DNA of 64,000 bases, from the NCBI RefSeq assembly GCF_028502605.1, contig NC_079236.1, forward strand, positions 682,001 through 746,000, given 5' to 3'. The DNA is from Trichoderma breve (lineage: Eukaryota; Ascomycota; Sordariomycetes; Hypocreales; Hypocreaceae). The notes beneath the pieces were generated by a model that searched no databases, was not told the origin of the DNA, and saw only the letters and a program-made list of their open reading frames with translations. Every line of letters starts with the position of its first letter. The first letter of the stretch is position 1. Made by a program: the position numbers and the translations under genes. This document shows, in pieces, positions 22,115 through 33,294 of this stretch.

Positions 22115-23365
22115 TGTATGATGTAGTATTCCACAACTCCAAGATAAGAAGAAGACAGAAAGGGAAAATAAAACTTAGAAATGATTTCGCTATATGAGGG
22201 TATACAGAGAATGAGAATGAAGAAAAAAGATGGATGGATGGATTATGTAAAGGCCGTCTTACGGAGATAACTTTGCCGCTTATCGGGTTTTGAGCATGTC
22301 ACCGGAACTTGCCATCGCGGGCCCGCCCGTGCTATTACTCCGGGCTTTTTGTACAGCGTCATTCGGGCAATGGATGTCATCAATGTCATAGATGTGTCTT
22401 TTTGCCTTGACTGCTCCGGATTATCTGTTTTTGCAAAAGCTCCGTCTTACTAAGTGCATCTTGTACAGTGTCGTGGACAGTAATAAGTGTGTTGTTCTAC
22501 ATTAGTGTCTTCTTAGTTACCCTAAACCCAAGGCCGATGTCTGCAGCTTTCTTGCGCTTGACCGCCACAGCAAACGGCAGAAATGACAATCAAACGTCAG
22601 ATGCACCAAATGGCAAAGAAAAAGAAAAGAAAAGACGCCACCAAAAGTCACATTGACCTTTGCATCACACGTCACACGCCAAGCCACAACGTTTTTTGAC
22701 GGCCAACGGCACTCCGGGTTGCTCCCCCAAGTCCCTATCGATAAGCGGATACACCCCGGCACTTCCCTTTTCGGCCCGTTGCCATGGCAGCCGCACAACT
22801 TTGTTTACATCCATCCTGCACCAACATCCCCGTTTTAGCTGCTTAGCGGCCTGCGAATTGGCGGAGCAAGGGTCCCTTTTGGCCGCATCGCAGCAACTGG
22901 TCGTCCTTCTGCCGCAGCCAGCAACCAGCAGCAGCACAAAGGTGGAAACGCACGCACTGCTTTGGGCTTGGAGCCGGTTTTTTCTTGCTAACAAAGACCA
23001 TCAGGGCCCGCCCCATTTAGGTGCTGAGCCGTTGCTCTCTCTGTCCATTGTATTACCTTTCCGACATTCACACTTTTTTTCTCCTCCTCCGAAGCAGCAT
23101 CACCAGAACAAGTTTTTCGTCCTAGTAAATTTCTTTTTTGGCTTTGGTACGAACTCTGACAAGCCCCCGAAGAGAGACACAGGATATACATTTTATTTTT
23201 TTTGGTCGTCTTTTATATATCTTCTTAACCTTGTCTGACGCCCCTCCCTCTCCCCCCTCCTCCTTCGTCCTCTTTCTCTTCCCTGGCTGCAAAGTCGGAA
23301 CAGGTTCCTTTATGGGGCTCGGAAGCAGACAAGCATCGTTGGTACCGCCGTGAAAGCCCCTCAAC
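22115..23365. promoter_or_regulatory. divergent region, ankyrin/BTB gene and NIMA kinase
   Basis: About 1.25 kb between divergent start codons. The half nearest the kinase is strongly pyrimidine-rich (CTCCTCC, CTTTTTTT), as in a long fungal leader. No exon with family similarity was found. Confidence 0.5.
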
Positions 23366-25752
23366 ATGTCGTACGAGGACAAGTACGAGACGCTGGAGAA
23401 GATTGGTGAGTTTAAAACAGAAGCGGCATGTCTTTGTTTTTTTGAGTTCGTTGCCAGCTAAAACATTGGCGGCTGCCTTTCTCCCCCCTCTCCAGGCCAT
23501 GGCTCCTTTGGCATCATCCGCAAAGTCCGCCGCAAGGCCGACGGCTTCATCATGTGCCGCAAGGAAATCTCGTACCTTCGCATGTCGCAAAAGGAGCGCG
23601 AGCAGCTCCACGCCGAGTTCCAGATCCTGTCCCATCTCCGACACCCGCACATCGTCGCATACTACCACCGCGAGCACCTCAAGGCGAGCCAGGACCTGCA
23701 TCTATACATGGAATACTGCGGCAACGGCGACCTGGGCCGCGTCATCAAGGACCTGCAGTTGAAGGGCCAGAGAGCCCAGGAGAGCTTCGTCTGGAGCATC
23801 TTTAGCCAGCTGGTTCTGGCCCTGTATCGCTGTCATTACGGCATCGACCCTCCGGAGGTCGGCGGCAATGTCTTGGGCGCAGCGGCCGGAATGGCTCCCA
23901 AGACACCAGCCGGAGCTATAACGATTCTACACCGAGACTTGAAACCTGAAAATAGTAAGAACTTCATACATTGCGCATCCTCGCTGGGAGAATTGCCTCA
24001 TGTTATGTGTTGGCCAAAATACGCTGACCCAACTCTCTGCCTACAGTCTTCCTCGGTGAGGACAATTCCGTCAAGCTGGGCGACTTTGGCTTGTCCAAGA
24101 TGATCAAGTCGCAAGATTTCGCTTCCACCTACGTCGGTACTCCGTTCTACATGTCGCCCGAGATTTGCGCCGCCGAAAAATACACACTCAAGTCCGATAT
24201 TTGGTCGCTGGGGTGCATCATCTACGAGCTCTGCGCTCGCGAGCCGCCCTTCAACGCAAAGTCGCACTACCAGCTGGTCCAGAAGATCAAAGACGGCAAA
24301 ATCAACCCCCTGCCGGACATGTACTCCCCCGAACTCAACCAAGTCATCAAGGACTGCCTCAAAGTCAACCCGGATAGGAGACCGGATACTGCGCAGCTGC
24401 TTAACTTGCCGGTTGTGCGGCTCATGCGGAAGGAGAAAGAGGTGGTTGACCTGAACAAGGCGCTCAAGGCGCGCGAGGAGATTCTTCGCGAAAAAGAGAC
24501 GGAGCTGAACTTGAGACTAGTGAACCTGGACAAGGACAAGCACCTGATACGAGAGGAGCTTGATGCGTCTATCCGAAGAGAGTGGGAAGTCAAGGCCCGG
24601 CTAGAAATCGACCGCCACATTAGTATCGAGGTGGAGAAGCTCAAGAAGCAGTTTGATGAAGAAGTCAGGAAGCACGTGGAGAGAGAGCTGCAGAGCCGCC
24701 GTAAGAGGACTCCGTCGCCGCCGACAAGACAAGTTCAAGTTCAGGTTCCAGTCCAGGCCGATTCTCCCCCTGCAAAATCGGAACACGCGCACACGTCCTC
24801 TGCTGATGGAAGCGGCGACGAGTTCCCTTCCACCACCGATATCACCGAGCTCTCTTACTCAAATGAGAGCCCCGACATCAGCAAGGAAATCAAGCGGACG
24901 GCACGGACGCCATATACCAGAGCGCAGACGTTCGCCGGCCAAGTGAGCACCCCTATGGACATTGAGATGACTTCACCCGGCGCCATGGCCATCGCAACGC
25001 TATCACTATCCCCACGCCGCCACGGAAACACGAAGGCGCGAACGCATCAAGGTAATATCTTTATTGCGAATGCGACGACGACATCCAATCCCGAGAAGTG
25101 GGAGAGAGAGGGCGCCAGCCTGGATTCGGACGACGAAGACATCACGCCGCCCTCTCCGACGCGACACCGGTCCTCTAGGAATCCCTTTACCAGCAAGAAC
25201 CGGCCGATCCTCAGTTTGAGCTCACAGAAGACATCAAGTGTTGCCGCCCGCATTAGGACCAGCGGCGCCAGCTCGAGCGGCTTCGTGTCCAAGCAGGCTG
25301 CTGTGCCACCGGCGCAGACGAGCAGCCGTACGCGCTCTCCAGCCAGCCGGTTGACTAAGATTCCCTCCGTTGCCAACCTGGGGCTGCAAAATACGGTCAG
25401 CGAGACTAACACTCCCTCGCCGATATCGTCATCCTCGTCATCCTCGTTGTTGGGCCATTCCCGCAAGTTGTCCTCTAGGAAGGACGCATCCGATACGCTC
25501 AGCAAGGCGACTAAGAGCAACCTTAAGGGCCGGACGCTCGTCGAATTGCAGCAGGCACGCGCAGGAGGCCGGCCCATGAGCGTCTCGAGCGCGCCGGTGG
25601 GCGAGAATGTGAGTCCTAAGAGATCCAGAACCTCGACATACCGGGAGCGCGTGGTCAACTCCGGATACGCCGAGCCGGTGGCCGTGTGGAACCCGGATGT
25701 GGATGAGATGCCGAGTCCGTTCCTGGACCGGCGCCGCATTGCGAGGGTTTAG
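23366..25752 (+). CDS. nimA: NIMA-family mitotic serine/threonine kinase
   Basis: Exons 23366-23405, 23496-23954 and 24047-25752 encode 734 residues. NIMA promotes mitotic entry and nuclear-envelope and spindle changes in Aspergillus. The catalytic domain starts at once: YETLEKIGHGSFGIIRKV (glycine loop), CRKEISYLRM (Lys), HRDLKPEN at 159-166, DFGLSK at 179 and GTPFYMSPE in the activation loop. A 25-residue insert before HRD (around DPPEVGGNVLGAAAGMAP) is of the kind seen in fungal NIMA. A coiled coil follows (about 300-390), then a basic Ser/Pro/Arg-rich tail with many SP/TP sites. Both introns interrupt kinase motifs and restore them in phase. The gene is divergent from the ankyrin/BTB gene. 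Confidence 0.93.
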
Positions 25753-26154
25753 GAGGCCTTGTGGCAGTGAAAGTTGGAGGGGAAGACGAGGAAACAAGAA
25801 GAAAGTAAAAAGACAAAACAGAAAAAAAGAAGCTTGCTTTCCTTTGGGAATCGGGCAAACTGGGAGTGTTTTGGCTCCTTTTTTTTTAAGAATATGCTTT
25901 GCAACAGCGGCCCCCCCTTTTTTTGCTTTTCGAGGGCTTGCTGCTGTGCAACTTCATCTCATTCATGCATGGCATCAAAAGTTGCATAACATCGATTGAT
26001 CACCGACATCATACCGCGAAGAAACCACATACATATGGATACCATACATTTTACCTCTTTTTACACCATTTGATTCTAGCTGTTTGATTTTGCTTTCCTT
26101 GTCAGAACATGGCTGGGCAGCAACACTTTGGGGCGAACCCCATTTTTTGACTTT

Positions 26155-26236
26155 GTTTTTTTCTCTTTGCATGGAACATTCAACATGCTAAGAACTTTTT
26201 TTTTCTCTTTGCATGAAACAATAACATGCTAAGAAC
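26155..26236. repeat. imperfect tandem duplication, about 40 bp
   Basis: Two adjacent copies of a T-run followed by TCTCTTTGCATG, a short variable part and ACATGCTAAGAACT. They lie about 400 bases past the NIMA stop codon and differ by one substitution and a small indel. Confidence 0.85.
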
Positions 26237-27619
26237 TAGCATTCAGCACGAGTTTGCGTTGCTCGTGTGTTAAATTCGTTTAATCATCATCTTGTTTCCC
26301 CCCTTTCTCTTTTTTTGTTTATATTGACGGGTATGTTCTTTTTGGCATTCGATCAATGAGGGAGAGGTAAGCGTGAAAGGCCAGTCAAATCGAGGCGTTC
26401 AGCAGAGCTCTTCAACTTGAAATCGGTCTTTTTCTTACAGCGGGAATTTGGGGAGGAAGCAATAGATGCGGAAGTCATTCAGCAGACCACACCCCCGAAG
26501 GGATGGAGTTCTTTTCTCTTTCTCTCTTTTTTTTCACCCCTCCTTCTTTTTTCTTCCCTTCTTGTCATGTATTTTGTGTTTTGTGTTCTTTTATTGTTTC
26601 ACTGTTATGAAGAAATGTGGCGTGTGGGATGAGGATTTTTTCATTTAGCTGGCCTGGGTAGGCTGGTCATCTTTTTTTTGGTTGGTCTTGGTCTTGGGTC
26701 TTTCGCTGTTTTGGCTTTGGCCTTTGGTTTAGGCGTTTTTGGGAGAGATGGAGATGAGATGATTACATATAACCAACCACAAGACCAATAACGATATTTC
26801 AGAACTACGGAGTGCTGCTCGTGATGTCGTATATCTACGTGTTTTATGATTTGAGCTTGGTGTATCTGATTGGGCGCTTGAGGAAAGGCGTACTGCTCCT
26901 TCTCCTACGGATGAGACGGGACTTGTACTGATGTATTGAATGGACTGATTTCTTCTTGCCGTCATTGCGTCTGTATCGGAGGACCATGTGTGATAATGCG
27001 CGGAGGTGAAAGACGACTGGACGATAGATATCCCTTTTGCAATAGGTTGGCCTCGGTCCACTTATGCAACGTCGAAACTCGCAGCAGAGGAGATAGAGAG
27101 CATGCGTCTCACGTCATGAATCTAGAGCACCGTTAGATTAGCAACGCAAACCATATAAAAAGCATACGATAAATGATAAAACCGCTTCAGTCACTGCATC
27201 ACAAATGAAACAAGATGACATCTTGAACCTCCTCTCCCCCCTCCAAAGACATGCTGAGGCACAACCCACGAACCAAAACGCTCTGATATGCCCATTTGCG
27301 TCCAATCAAGACGACTCCGAATATCTCTCCACTCGCTCTTAGCCAGGTGCCCAGACGGGGTGAATGAAATCATCTTTTTTAATCCATTGGATCGGCTCAA
27401 AGTGATTATGCAGCCATTGATGCGGTGACGGGACTCTCCACAACCAACCAGCAACCCGGTCTACACCGAAATTGACAGACGGCAGAAGGGAGGGGGCAAG
27501 ACCAAGAGAAGAGGAAGCTGATTATGGCTGGCGCCTTTGTAGATGCGCCAGCTCACATTACGTCTTAAATAATACTAATAGTTGACTAAACAGTGCGCTG
27601 CTGCGTCTTGATGCATACC

Positions 27620-27639
27620 GCCTCGCCTCGCCTCGCCTC
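27620..27639. repeat. pentanucleotide repeat (CCTCG)n
   Basis: Roughly four copies of CCTCG in the intergenic region after the NIMA kinase gene. A simple repeat with no visible function. Confidence 0.8.
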
Positions 27640-28561
27640 TCCACGGGAGGGGATGATTGCATTGCATCGACGTAGCCAAGCGCTCGCTTGCGCAATCCAA
27701 AACACCGTCCGTCCAGGCTGCTCGCTGCCTGACCAAGGCAGGCCGGTGCCTCTCCTTCTGTCGACGCCTGACGGGAAAACACAATCTTTCCGCATCCTTC
27801 TCAAGGGTATAAAAAGCAAATCGCAACGTGACCGCGTACGCCGTATCCCCGGTATCGCATGAAATATAACAAATCATGTTTCTTCTCCACTCCCTGGTGA
27901 ACAAATTCGTTTTCAACAAACATTGACTTGGTATCCCCAGCTCCCCCGTATCCCATAGAAGAGAAGAAAACATGGTAGGAAAAGAAGAAGACAGGCTGCG
28001 TCTGTGGCAGCATAGGCTACAATGTAGCCGACAATTGGGTAAAAAAGACAAGAAAACGTGAAAATGGAAAAGGTAAAAACATTGAAATGAATCAAATGCA
28101 CACAATTCAACGCCATAACCAACAATGACCCAAACTGATGAACTAAATCGACGAGCCGTGAGGCTTTTTCCCTTCTTGCCTAGCCGCGAGGCCTCATCCA
28201 TCTTTAAGGAACTTCCGTTGCCGTAATCCCGCAGCCTCGAGAATGATACAACTCCTCCCTAAACCGTGCCTGCTAGGGCGCCTGAAGAAGACAAACTTTT
28301 TTTTTCTTTCCTTTTGCAATGTCATATTTCCTTTCCATTGGTAATCCTGCAAGATATCTTTTTGTGTCGATGGACTCGCCTCCTATGGCAAGCTTCCAAG
28401 TCTCCCTCGTACAGCGTGTAAATATTATCCACAAAATTGGCCCGTAAGACTGCTGGCTGCAGGTCGCTCTGGCCGGGCGAAGACGAAAAAAAGGAAAGAC
28501 GGAGAGGAGGGTGAAAAAAAAGAAAGAAATAAAGGAAACGTGGTGGCATTGGCGTCTTGCA

Positions 28562-29083
28562 TCATTTATGGCGAGACGAACTGTGCTTGTGCTTGTGGTG
28601 ATGTGTAGGCGAATGCTTGTGTCGACTTGACGAGCCACCGCTACTCTCCAAATCTCTCTCCAACGTTTCGACCCTTGATCTGTATCCTTTGACAATCTCC
28701 TTGATATGGGCTATCCTGTCGAAATCGACCTCGAGTTCATCAAGCTGCCGCAAGATGTCCATATATCGTGCAATTTCGGCATCGGCGCCATCAATGATGT
28801 TGCCGGCTCGGTCGTATTGAACTTGTGTAAACATTTGGGCTTGTTCACTGAGATGGCGGATGTTCTGCTCGATGCCGGCCATCAATCGATCAAAATATCG
28901 CCCCAGAGCTGATAGCGATGAGCTATCCAGCATCAAGAGGCCTTGGCTACTGGCTCTGCTGGCTGCCCTAGAGCTTGCCGAACCTCCGCCGCCTCCCAAA
29001 GCCGCCTGGCCTTGCCGAAGCAGCTGGATCTCTTCGGCGCTGAGTCCCAGTTGTGTATCCGGCACGGCATTGGAAGTGGCCAT
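28562..29083 (-). CDS. CNL1: BLOC-1 complex subunit, CNL1-like coiled-coil protein
   Basis: A single exon of 173 residues with a good ATG (MATSNAVPDTQLGLSAEEIQ). It has a Gly/Ser/Ala linker (about 30-50), then a continuous amphipathic helical region (about 55-150) including YDRAGNIIDGADAEIARYMD and ELEVDFDRIAHIKEIVKGYR, and a His/Lys/Ser-rich tail (SPTHHHKHKHSSSRHK). By remembered sequence pattern, the helical block aligns with yeast Cnl1, the BLOC-1 subunit that works in endosomal maturation. Another small coiled-coil subunit of BLOC-1 or a related complex is possible. That this is a real gene is likely from codon pattern and isolation; the exact subunit name is tentative. Confidence 0.6.
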   Translation of the reverse strand: MATSNAVPDTQLGLSAEEIQLLRQGQAALGGGGGSASSRAASRASSQGLLMLDSSSLSALGRYFDRLMAGIEQNIRHLSEQAQMFTQVQYDRAGNIIDGADAEIARYMDILRQLDELEVDFDRIAHIKEIVKGYRSRVETLERDLESSGGSSSRHKHSPTHHHKHKHSSSRHK

Positions 29084-31036
29084 GGCTGGCTGTCGTGCGA
29101 GGCGCTACGGCGCCTCTGGGACAGAGAGAGCCACTCGTGGCCGTGGCGAGGTCAGCAAAGTAGCAAGACGGATGGCTATGGTGTCGAAGTCGAGGATGGT
29201 GGAGGGTACGGCGATGGTAATAGCGGTAGGTGAAAACGATAGAGGACGTCGGATCGATTATACCACGGGACGACGAGGTTTAGGTTTGCGATGGAAAACG
29301 AGGACTGTACTGTGCATGAATATTCGAGTGACGATGGCGTCTGGTCCGGCAAAGTCAATGCACAGAGGGTCATGGTCTCGGGGTGATGACGGCAGTGATG
29401 TGCATGACACCGCAGGTTGGATTGAGAGCTGGCGGCGCGCAAGTGGTTTGAAACCGAACCCCGGTGTGGCCAGGTTTTGGCGCAGGCCTTATCCCAGGAT
29501 CTTTGTACAGTCAGGAGCTTGTGATTGGAGAATCGGTATCGTGGGGGGGAAGGCGGTCGTTGCTTCTGGCCGGCGGCTGGTTAGACGTTGTCACCTTTTT
29601 AAGCCGCAGAAGCCAAGCAACACAGTGAACAGCGACGATGGATAGCAACGATGAACAAGATGCCGATTCATCTGTCGGTGGAAGAAGAAGCAAAGAAGGC
29701 ATTCAAGCTCAAACAGGCGCCCAAGGTTGTGAATGGCCCGGCACCAGCGATGGGACAGGGCCATGGCCTGTTTGAAAGCTGCCCGATTCCAGCGGTGCGG
29801 GCGGCCAGATATTAGTGTCCAGGCGAGTATGAGGTACCTGCGATGACCCCACGTTCCACTAACAAAAGCTCAAGCCAGCCTGCGAAGCAACTGACCGACA
29901 AACCATTCCGGAGTAGCCTGTGAAGGAGGCCAGCCGCAAATTTGAGCCTCTTCCGCGCTTGTTTGCAAGGCCTGGTCTGCTCTGCCGGGAGCTATTTTTC
30001 GCATGTTTATGCACTAGAATTCAAAGTTCAAAGGGCTGTGAATGGCTACCAATCACATGGCTCTGGAACCATCATCGAATATCTAGCTCGAGGCCGTTTG
30101 ATCTTTGACGGCTACCAGCATGCATTCACTGCAGGGGTAACCGCTGCACGCCGGGTAATAAGTCTTGGGGGCTGATTTGTGCTCCGCCCATCGAGATGGA
30201 ATTTAGTCTGGCCATTCGTTTTTCTTGTTCGCCGATAACAAGCTGAGCAAGGAGGGGCGAGCTAGCTGGGCAAGAATCCGAGGGCTGAATACATAAGTCG
30301 CGGCATCGCGTTTGCCGGCCCGTCCAGGCAGTCGGATTGCAAGACGCTTGCTTTGCTGCTAGCCGGGAGGAAGCTCTTTGCTAGAGCAACGGACGGCTGG
30401 AGAGATGATGCTGAGGTAACGGCCGTCAATAATGCGGTATCAGATCAGAAAGTCCGCAGTATACAAAACTGCTCTTGATCAATAACAACCGCTGCAAACG
30501 CCCACCACCCTCTCTCAGAAGCTCAGAAGGGAGAATAGCGGAACTGGCCGGAACAAGCGATGTTATACGGATCAGCGTCGACCGGATAGGAAGCTGCCAT
30601 TGAGACAAGGGAGCCGGAACGAAGCCAAACGGCCAAAAGATGGTGTGTGACGGTCAGCACCTAACGGTGACTAGAAGAAAAAGGAACGTGAATTAATTAC
30701 GGATAGCGAGTCAAGGAGGAGAGGAGGAGGGAGAGGAGGAAAAAGGAAAAAAAGAGAGGCGATCACGAGGGGGTTGAAGCCCCTCCTCCCCTTGGCTGGG
30801 AAAGAGCGTCCTGCCGTGGTACTCTTGCAGGTACCTCGAGATATTCCCAAACGACCCTTGTCCCAGACTATTAACATTTTCCTTCTTTATACTCACCAAC
30901 GTCACCGGCATCAGCATCAACATCTTCTTCTTCTTGTCCGTCGTGGCCCTCATCCTCATCCTCATCCTCACATTCACATTCACATTCACATTCACCTTTC
31001 ACCTTTCACCTTTCACAATCATCGCCAATCTACTTC
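29084..31036. other. intergenic region left of possible small gene
   Basis: About 2 kb without a recognised gene. The left part presumably holds the promoter of the BLOC-1-like gene. The right end, from about 30,880, turns pyrimidine-rich and contains stacked simple repeats (30948-31016), resembling a 5' leader. Confidence 0.45.
30948..31016. repeat. stacked simple repeats (CCTCAT)n, (CATTCA)n, (CCTTTCA)n
   Basis: Three short tandem repeats follow one another directly: about four copies of CCTCAT, four of CATTCA and three of CCTTTCA, all pyrimidine-rich on the plus strand. They end about 20 bases before the ATG at 31037. Such runs are common in fungal leaders, and copy number probably varies. 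Confidence 0.85.
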
Positions 31037-31343
31037 ATGTCTTCTATCCAAGGTAGGCCAGACACACACAGACGGAGGAGCCTTTTTCGTCCGACGCGAC
31101 TCTACTTACCCAACCACCATCCCGTCCAATCTATCCACAGCCACAGACGCCAAACCGCCCCTCACCTCCCTCTCTGGCATCGTCGAACGCTCTCAACGTC
31201 CCTTTTCTCTCTCCATCGCCGAAAGGTCGCGCCCGCCGCGGATTTACCCGCTCCGTAACACGAACTGGCCCCATATAAGGCATGGTGCTGCGATATCGTG
31301 CCTCAGTACTTCTTACACCACAAAGTCAAAGCCCGGTTCCTGA
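31037..31343 (+). CDS. possible small gene of unknown function
   Basis: A tentative two-exon model: 31037-31052 and 31141-31343, 72 residues. I do not recognise the protein. In its favour are a pyrimidine-rich leader directly before the ATG, a short first exon (MSSIQ), an 88-base intron with GTAGGC donor and CACAG acceptor, and a second exon reading ATDAKPPLTSLSGIVERSQR then a basic stretch. The end (from about residue 45) looks less protein-like, so a further intron may remove it; a GTAACA donor is present near 31256. It may equally be the leader of a non-coding transcript. Confidence 0.25.
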
Positions 31344-33294
31344 CATTGCCTCGCGGGCTGCCACTCTGATTGACCCATCCCGGAGAATCTTGGACGCGAC
31401 GGATATGCGCAGACACATGCAAGAGCCCGTCAAGAGATGCATTTCTGCTCTGCTCCCCATTTGTCCGAGGCTACCCTCTGCCTTGCTGATTCCCCTCTCA
31501 TATGCGATCTTGGTTTGTGCGCGATCGTCACATCTGACATGCCTAGATAAGCGTGCGTGCTCCTTTGGCCATTGGTGAACTTGTCGTGGTTGCGTATCCC
31601 CGCCTACCATTCTATGGAACCAGTCTCCCGTCCCTCGGGTGAAAGAGACTGCGCCCGTTCTTTGCCGTACGAATACGCCTACATATATACATGATATCAA
31701 ACGGCCATGACAGATTCCCTAGCAAGTGCTGGGTTTTAATATCTCGAAATGAGCCATTACTCTCCGTGCACCAAGTCGCACTGCGTCAAGCCTCGCAGCC
31801 ATATCGGGCCCGCATTGCATCCGATGTGCACGCGGGATCTTCTGCAGCTGCCCTTATGCAAATCACCCTCCGCACCGGCTGCGCGGCTTGCAGCAGCGTG
31901 CAGAAGCTTGATGCTTCGGTAACCCCATGTAACCACGGGTAAGCCTCATGACAGCTCTCAGTCGGTTCTAGTACGAACCGTTTCCATAGGCCCGGCAAAG
32001 TAAAAGATCTCCCCTCACGACCACTCAGAACTGATGGTTTGAGAGAGCTACACATCAATGTGCCACTAAACCGACTCGCTTCTTTTTATCGATCCTTCGT
32101 ACTTGCGAATCTTCTTAACGATGGCCCCGCCTGTTCTCTGGTGCCATTCCAGAACAAGGTCTCACACCCTCTTTTCGTGGAACTTCTTCGGCCGCAAAAT
32201 TTAGAGAATTGCATCTCTCTGTTTTATTACACCCTCTTAGGGGGGCACTTAAGCATCCAGCCAATGGTGTTCATGCTGATACTCGTTCCGTCTCAAGCAT
32301 CAGCCAGTCAAATGACTGCTTCAAGTCTATCGATCGATCCCTCGCGACGCTGTTGTGCAACGGTGGCGTTACTGCATGTGACTATGATACATATATTCTG
32401 CGTTACTGGGATCTTAATCCCGCCTATTGAAGGCATTATTATCCGTTTGTGCTATGGCGACGGGTTCCAAACTACAATGCCGTCGAGAGACTGTCTCTCC
32501 CCTTGTTTCACGCTGAGGCATATTTCAGCATCCGCCCAATTAATTGCCTGTTCAACCAAGTACACACCCCCCGTGACTCTCGTTTATGCTGCCAAGAGCG
32601 CTTTGCGAAATACTAATGCCTTTTGCCGAGGCGGTTTCGATGCGTTTCGGAGTGTGTTCAGCGCTTTTTGTTGGTAAAAGCCGCTGCGTTTTCGAGATGG
32701 CCGTACGTTAGTGCTCTTGAGTAGATGTTTCCACATCAAAATATTTCAAGCCTCGTAGTATTAGTAAAGCACCTCGGCGCTCCTCTTCGGTTTTTTTTTT
32801 TATATATGCCAAGCAGGCTTAAATTCGTTTCAGCTTATTGGGGACATTTTGATGTGAGGCATTGGTAGTCGAGCTGCATTCGATACTTTACCCTCTCATA
32901 TGATGACAAGACAGGTACGCCAAAAAAGTTGGGCATATAATCATGGCTCAGCATCTGCTCAATTAGTAGAAGGCTATCCCCGTCTTACTGTAACAGAAGT
33001 CGCCCTACAATATTACACTTCAAATCAAGCAATGAGTGCTGCATGGATTTTGTATGTGCAGTTGTAATTATTTACTTGATGGCGTCGACCTGCTTGACCT
33101 AGGTACTTGGGAGTCTTCCGCCTCTATATCCGGTTCACTCTATGGACCTCAATATTCCTTTTAACATCACACGGCATTACAAATCTCTATTTTTTTATGG
33201 TGCTTTGCTCTTGTGCATTCTTCACGACACTATTAGCAAGGCAAAAATACAATCATATCATGTATAAAATGTAATATCAAGTTTGGTATCTCTA
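31344..33294. other. intergenic region, no gene recognised
   Basis: About 1.95 kb. A 212-codon open frame at 32039-32677 begins at TTG, not ATG, and has no recognisable domain. The right part (32,700-33,290) is AT-rich and probably contains the 3' flank of the PARG-like gene. Confidence 0.45.

Larger units (their letters stand above)
25753..28561. other. NIMA 3' flank and long intergenic region
   Basis: About 2.8 kb between the convergent NIMA kinase and BLOC-1-like genes. The first 900 bases are T-rich with long T runs and contain a tandem 40-base duplication (26155-26236). A CCTCG repeat lies at 27620-27639. A 208-codon minus-strand open frame (28201-27575) begins with ATG but has odd, Cys/Phe-rich composition and no family similarity, so it is not called as a gene. 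Confidence 0.5.

Noticed and set aside
27575..28201. 208-codon ATG-initiated frame on the minus strand
   Set aside because: Composition is rich in Cys, Phe and His with no domain, it lies in AT-rich 3' flanking DNA, and competing frames overlap it. Most likely chance.
32039..32677. 212-codon plus-strand frame
   Set aside because: It opens at TTG rather than ATG, has no recognisable motif and no intron-exon context.
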